This document shows, piece by piece, positions 6,045 through 6,289 of a stretch of 6,289 nucleotides of DNA (position 1 is its first letter; each line of letters opens with the position of its first letter). Source of the stretch: Herpetosiphonaceae bacterium. GTDB taxonomy: Bacteria > Chloroflexota > Chloroflexia > Chloroflexales > Kallotenuaceae. Location of the stretch: assembly GCA_030147335.1 (NCBI GenBank), contig JASKZZ010000381.1, positions 1-6,289 on the forward strand, in the 5' to 3' direction. The notes beneath the pieces were generated by a model. It was not told where the DNA came from. It worked only from the letters and a program-made list of their open reading frames with translations, and searched no databases. A program made the translations under genes and the position numbers.

Positions 6045-6289
6045 TTATTGATGCCAGAGTGCCGAAAGAAATGTTAGCTTTTTGAGTTCGTGAAAGGTTT
6101 CGCCACCTTCGTGCTGGTTAAATCGATATACTCCGATCTGCTTCGGACCGGCATAATGATTATAAGCGGCAAACACGGTTGAAGGCGGACACACCTGATC
6201 CATTAATCCTACCGAAAAGAATGCCTGGGCCTGTGCGCGAGCGGCGAAGTTAATGCCGTCGAAATACGACAAGGTATGGAACACTGTAT
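6045..6289 (-). CDS. Acetylxylan esterase / cephalosporin-C deacetylase family (CE7), C-terminal fragment
   Basis: This is the C-terminal end of an alpha/beta-hydrolase of carbohydrate esterase family 7, which removes acetyl groups from short xylo-oligosaccharides and similar small substrates, usually in the cytoplasm. About 81 residues are visible and the frame stays open to the window edge; the GTG at 6284 is an internal valine, not a start. Family blocks are LSYFDGINFAARA, GLMDQVCPPSTVFAAYNHY and YRFNQHEGG. The Asp in GLMD and the His in NQHEGG are the expected acid and base of the catalytic triad, and their 29-residue separation equals that of the Bacillus enzyme; the nucleophile Ser lies outside the window. 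It is 42 bp upstream of the sulfatase on the same strand, so the two are probably co-transcribed and may act on the same substituted carbohydrate. Confidence 0.9.
   Translation of the reverse strand, partial: TVFHTLSYFDGINFAARAQAQAFFSVGLMDQVCPPSTVFAAYNHYAGPKQIGVYRFNQHEGGETFHELKKLTFLSALWHQ

Overview
The window shows ordinary bacterial DNA with four recognisable gene products plus one cut-off gene. I found no phage, transposase, CRISPR array, tRNA or rRNA. Coding regions sampled by hand are about 55-58% GC, while part of one intergenic gap falls to about 37%. The long dCache/tandem-HAMP chemoreceptor, the cytosolic sulfatase and the CE7 esterase together recall filamentous Chloroflexota such as the Herpetosiphon or Roseiflexus relatives. 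That placement comes from general resemblance of the proteins, not from a search, and is tentative.

Layout. Positions 1-1154 (+ strand) hold the end of msrP followed immediately by msrQ, sharing one base (TGATG). Together they make the molybdenum-dependent, heme-coupled system that repairs oxidised methionines in proteins outside the cytoplasmic membrane. A convergent 257-bp gap follows, with a 14-bp inverted repeat that probably ends transcription. Positions 3712-1412 (- strand) encode one methyl-accepting chemotaxis protein, which appears to be a single-gene unit with its own ribosome binding site and a palindrome just upstream. Positions 3713-4526 are an 814-bp AT-richer gap without a convincing gene; it contains a good hairpin and a few short repeats. 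Positions 6289-4527 (- strand) hold the C-terminal end of a CE7 acetyl(xylan) esterase followed 42 bp later by a type I sulfatase, probably one operon.

How the genes fit together. msrPQ is a self-contained two-gene repair system. The esterase and sulfatase both remove ester groups (acetyl and, by family, sulfate or a related group) and plausibly trim substituted carbohydrates taken up by the cell. The chemoreceptor between these units has an extracytoplasmic double-Cache sensor and may respond to a small nutrient, but nothing in the sequence ties it to either neighbour. I see no strong evidence for a previously undescribed system. The most open questions are the real substrate of the sulfatase-family enzyme and the content of the 814-bp gap.
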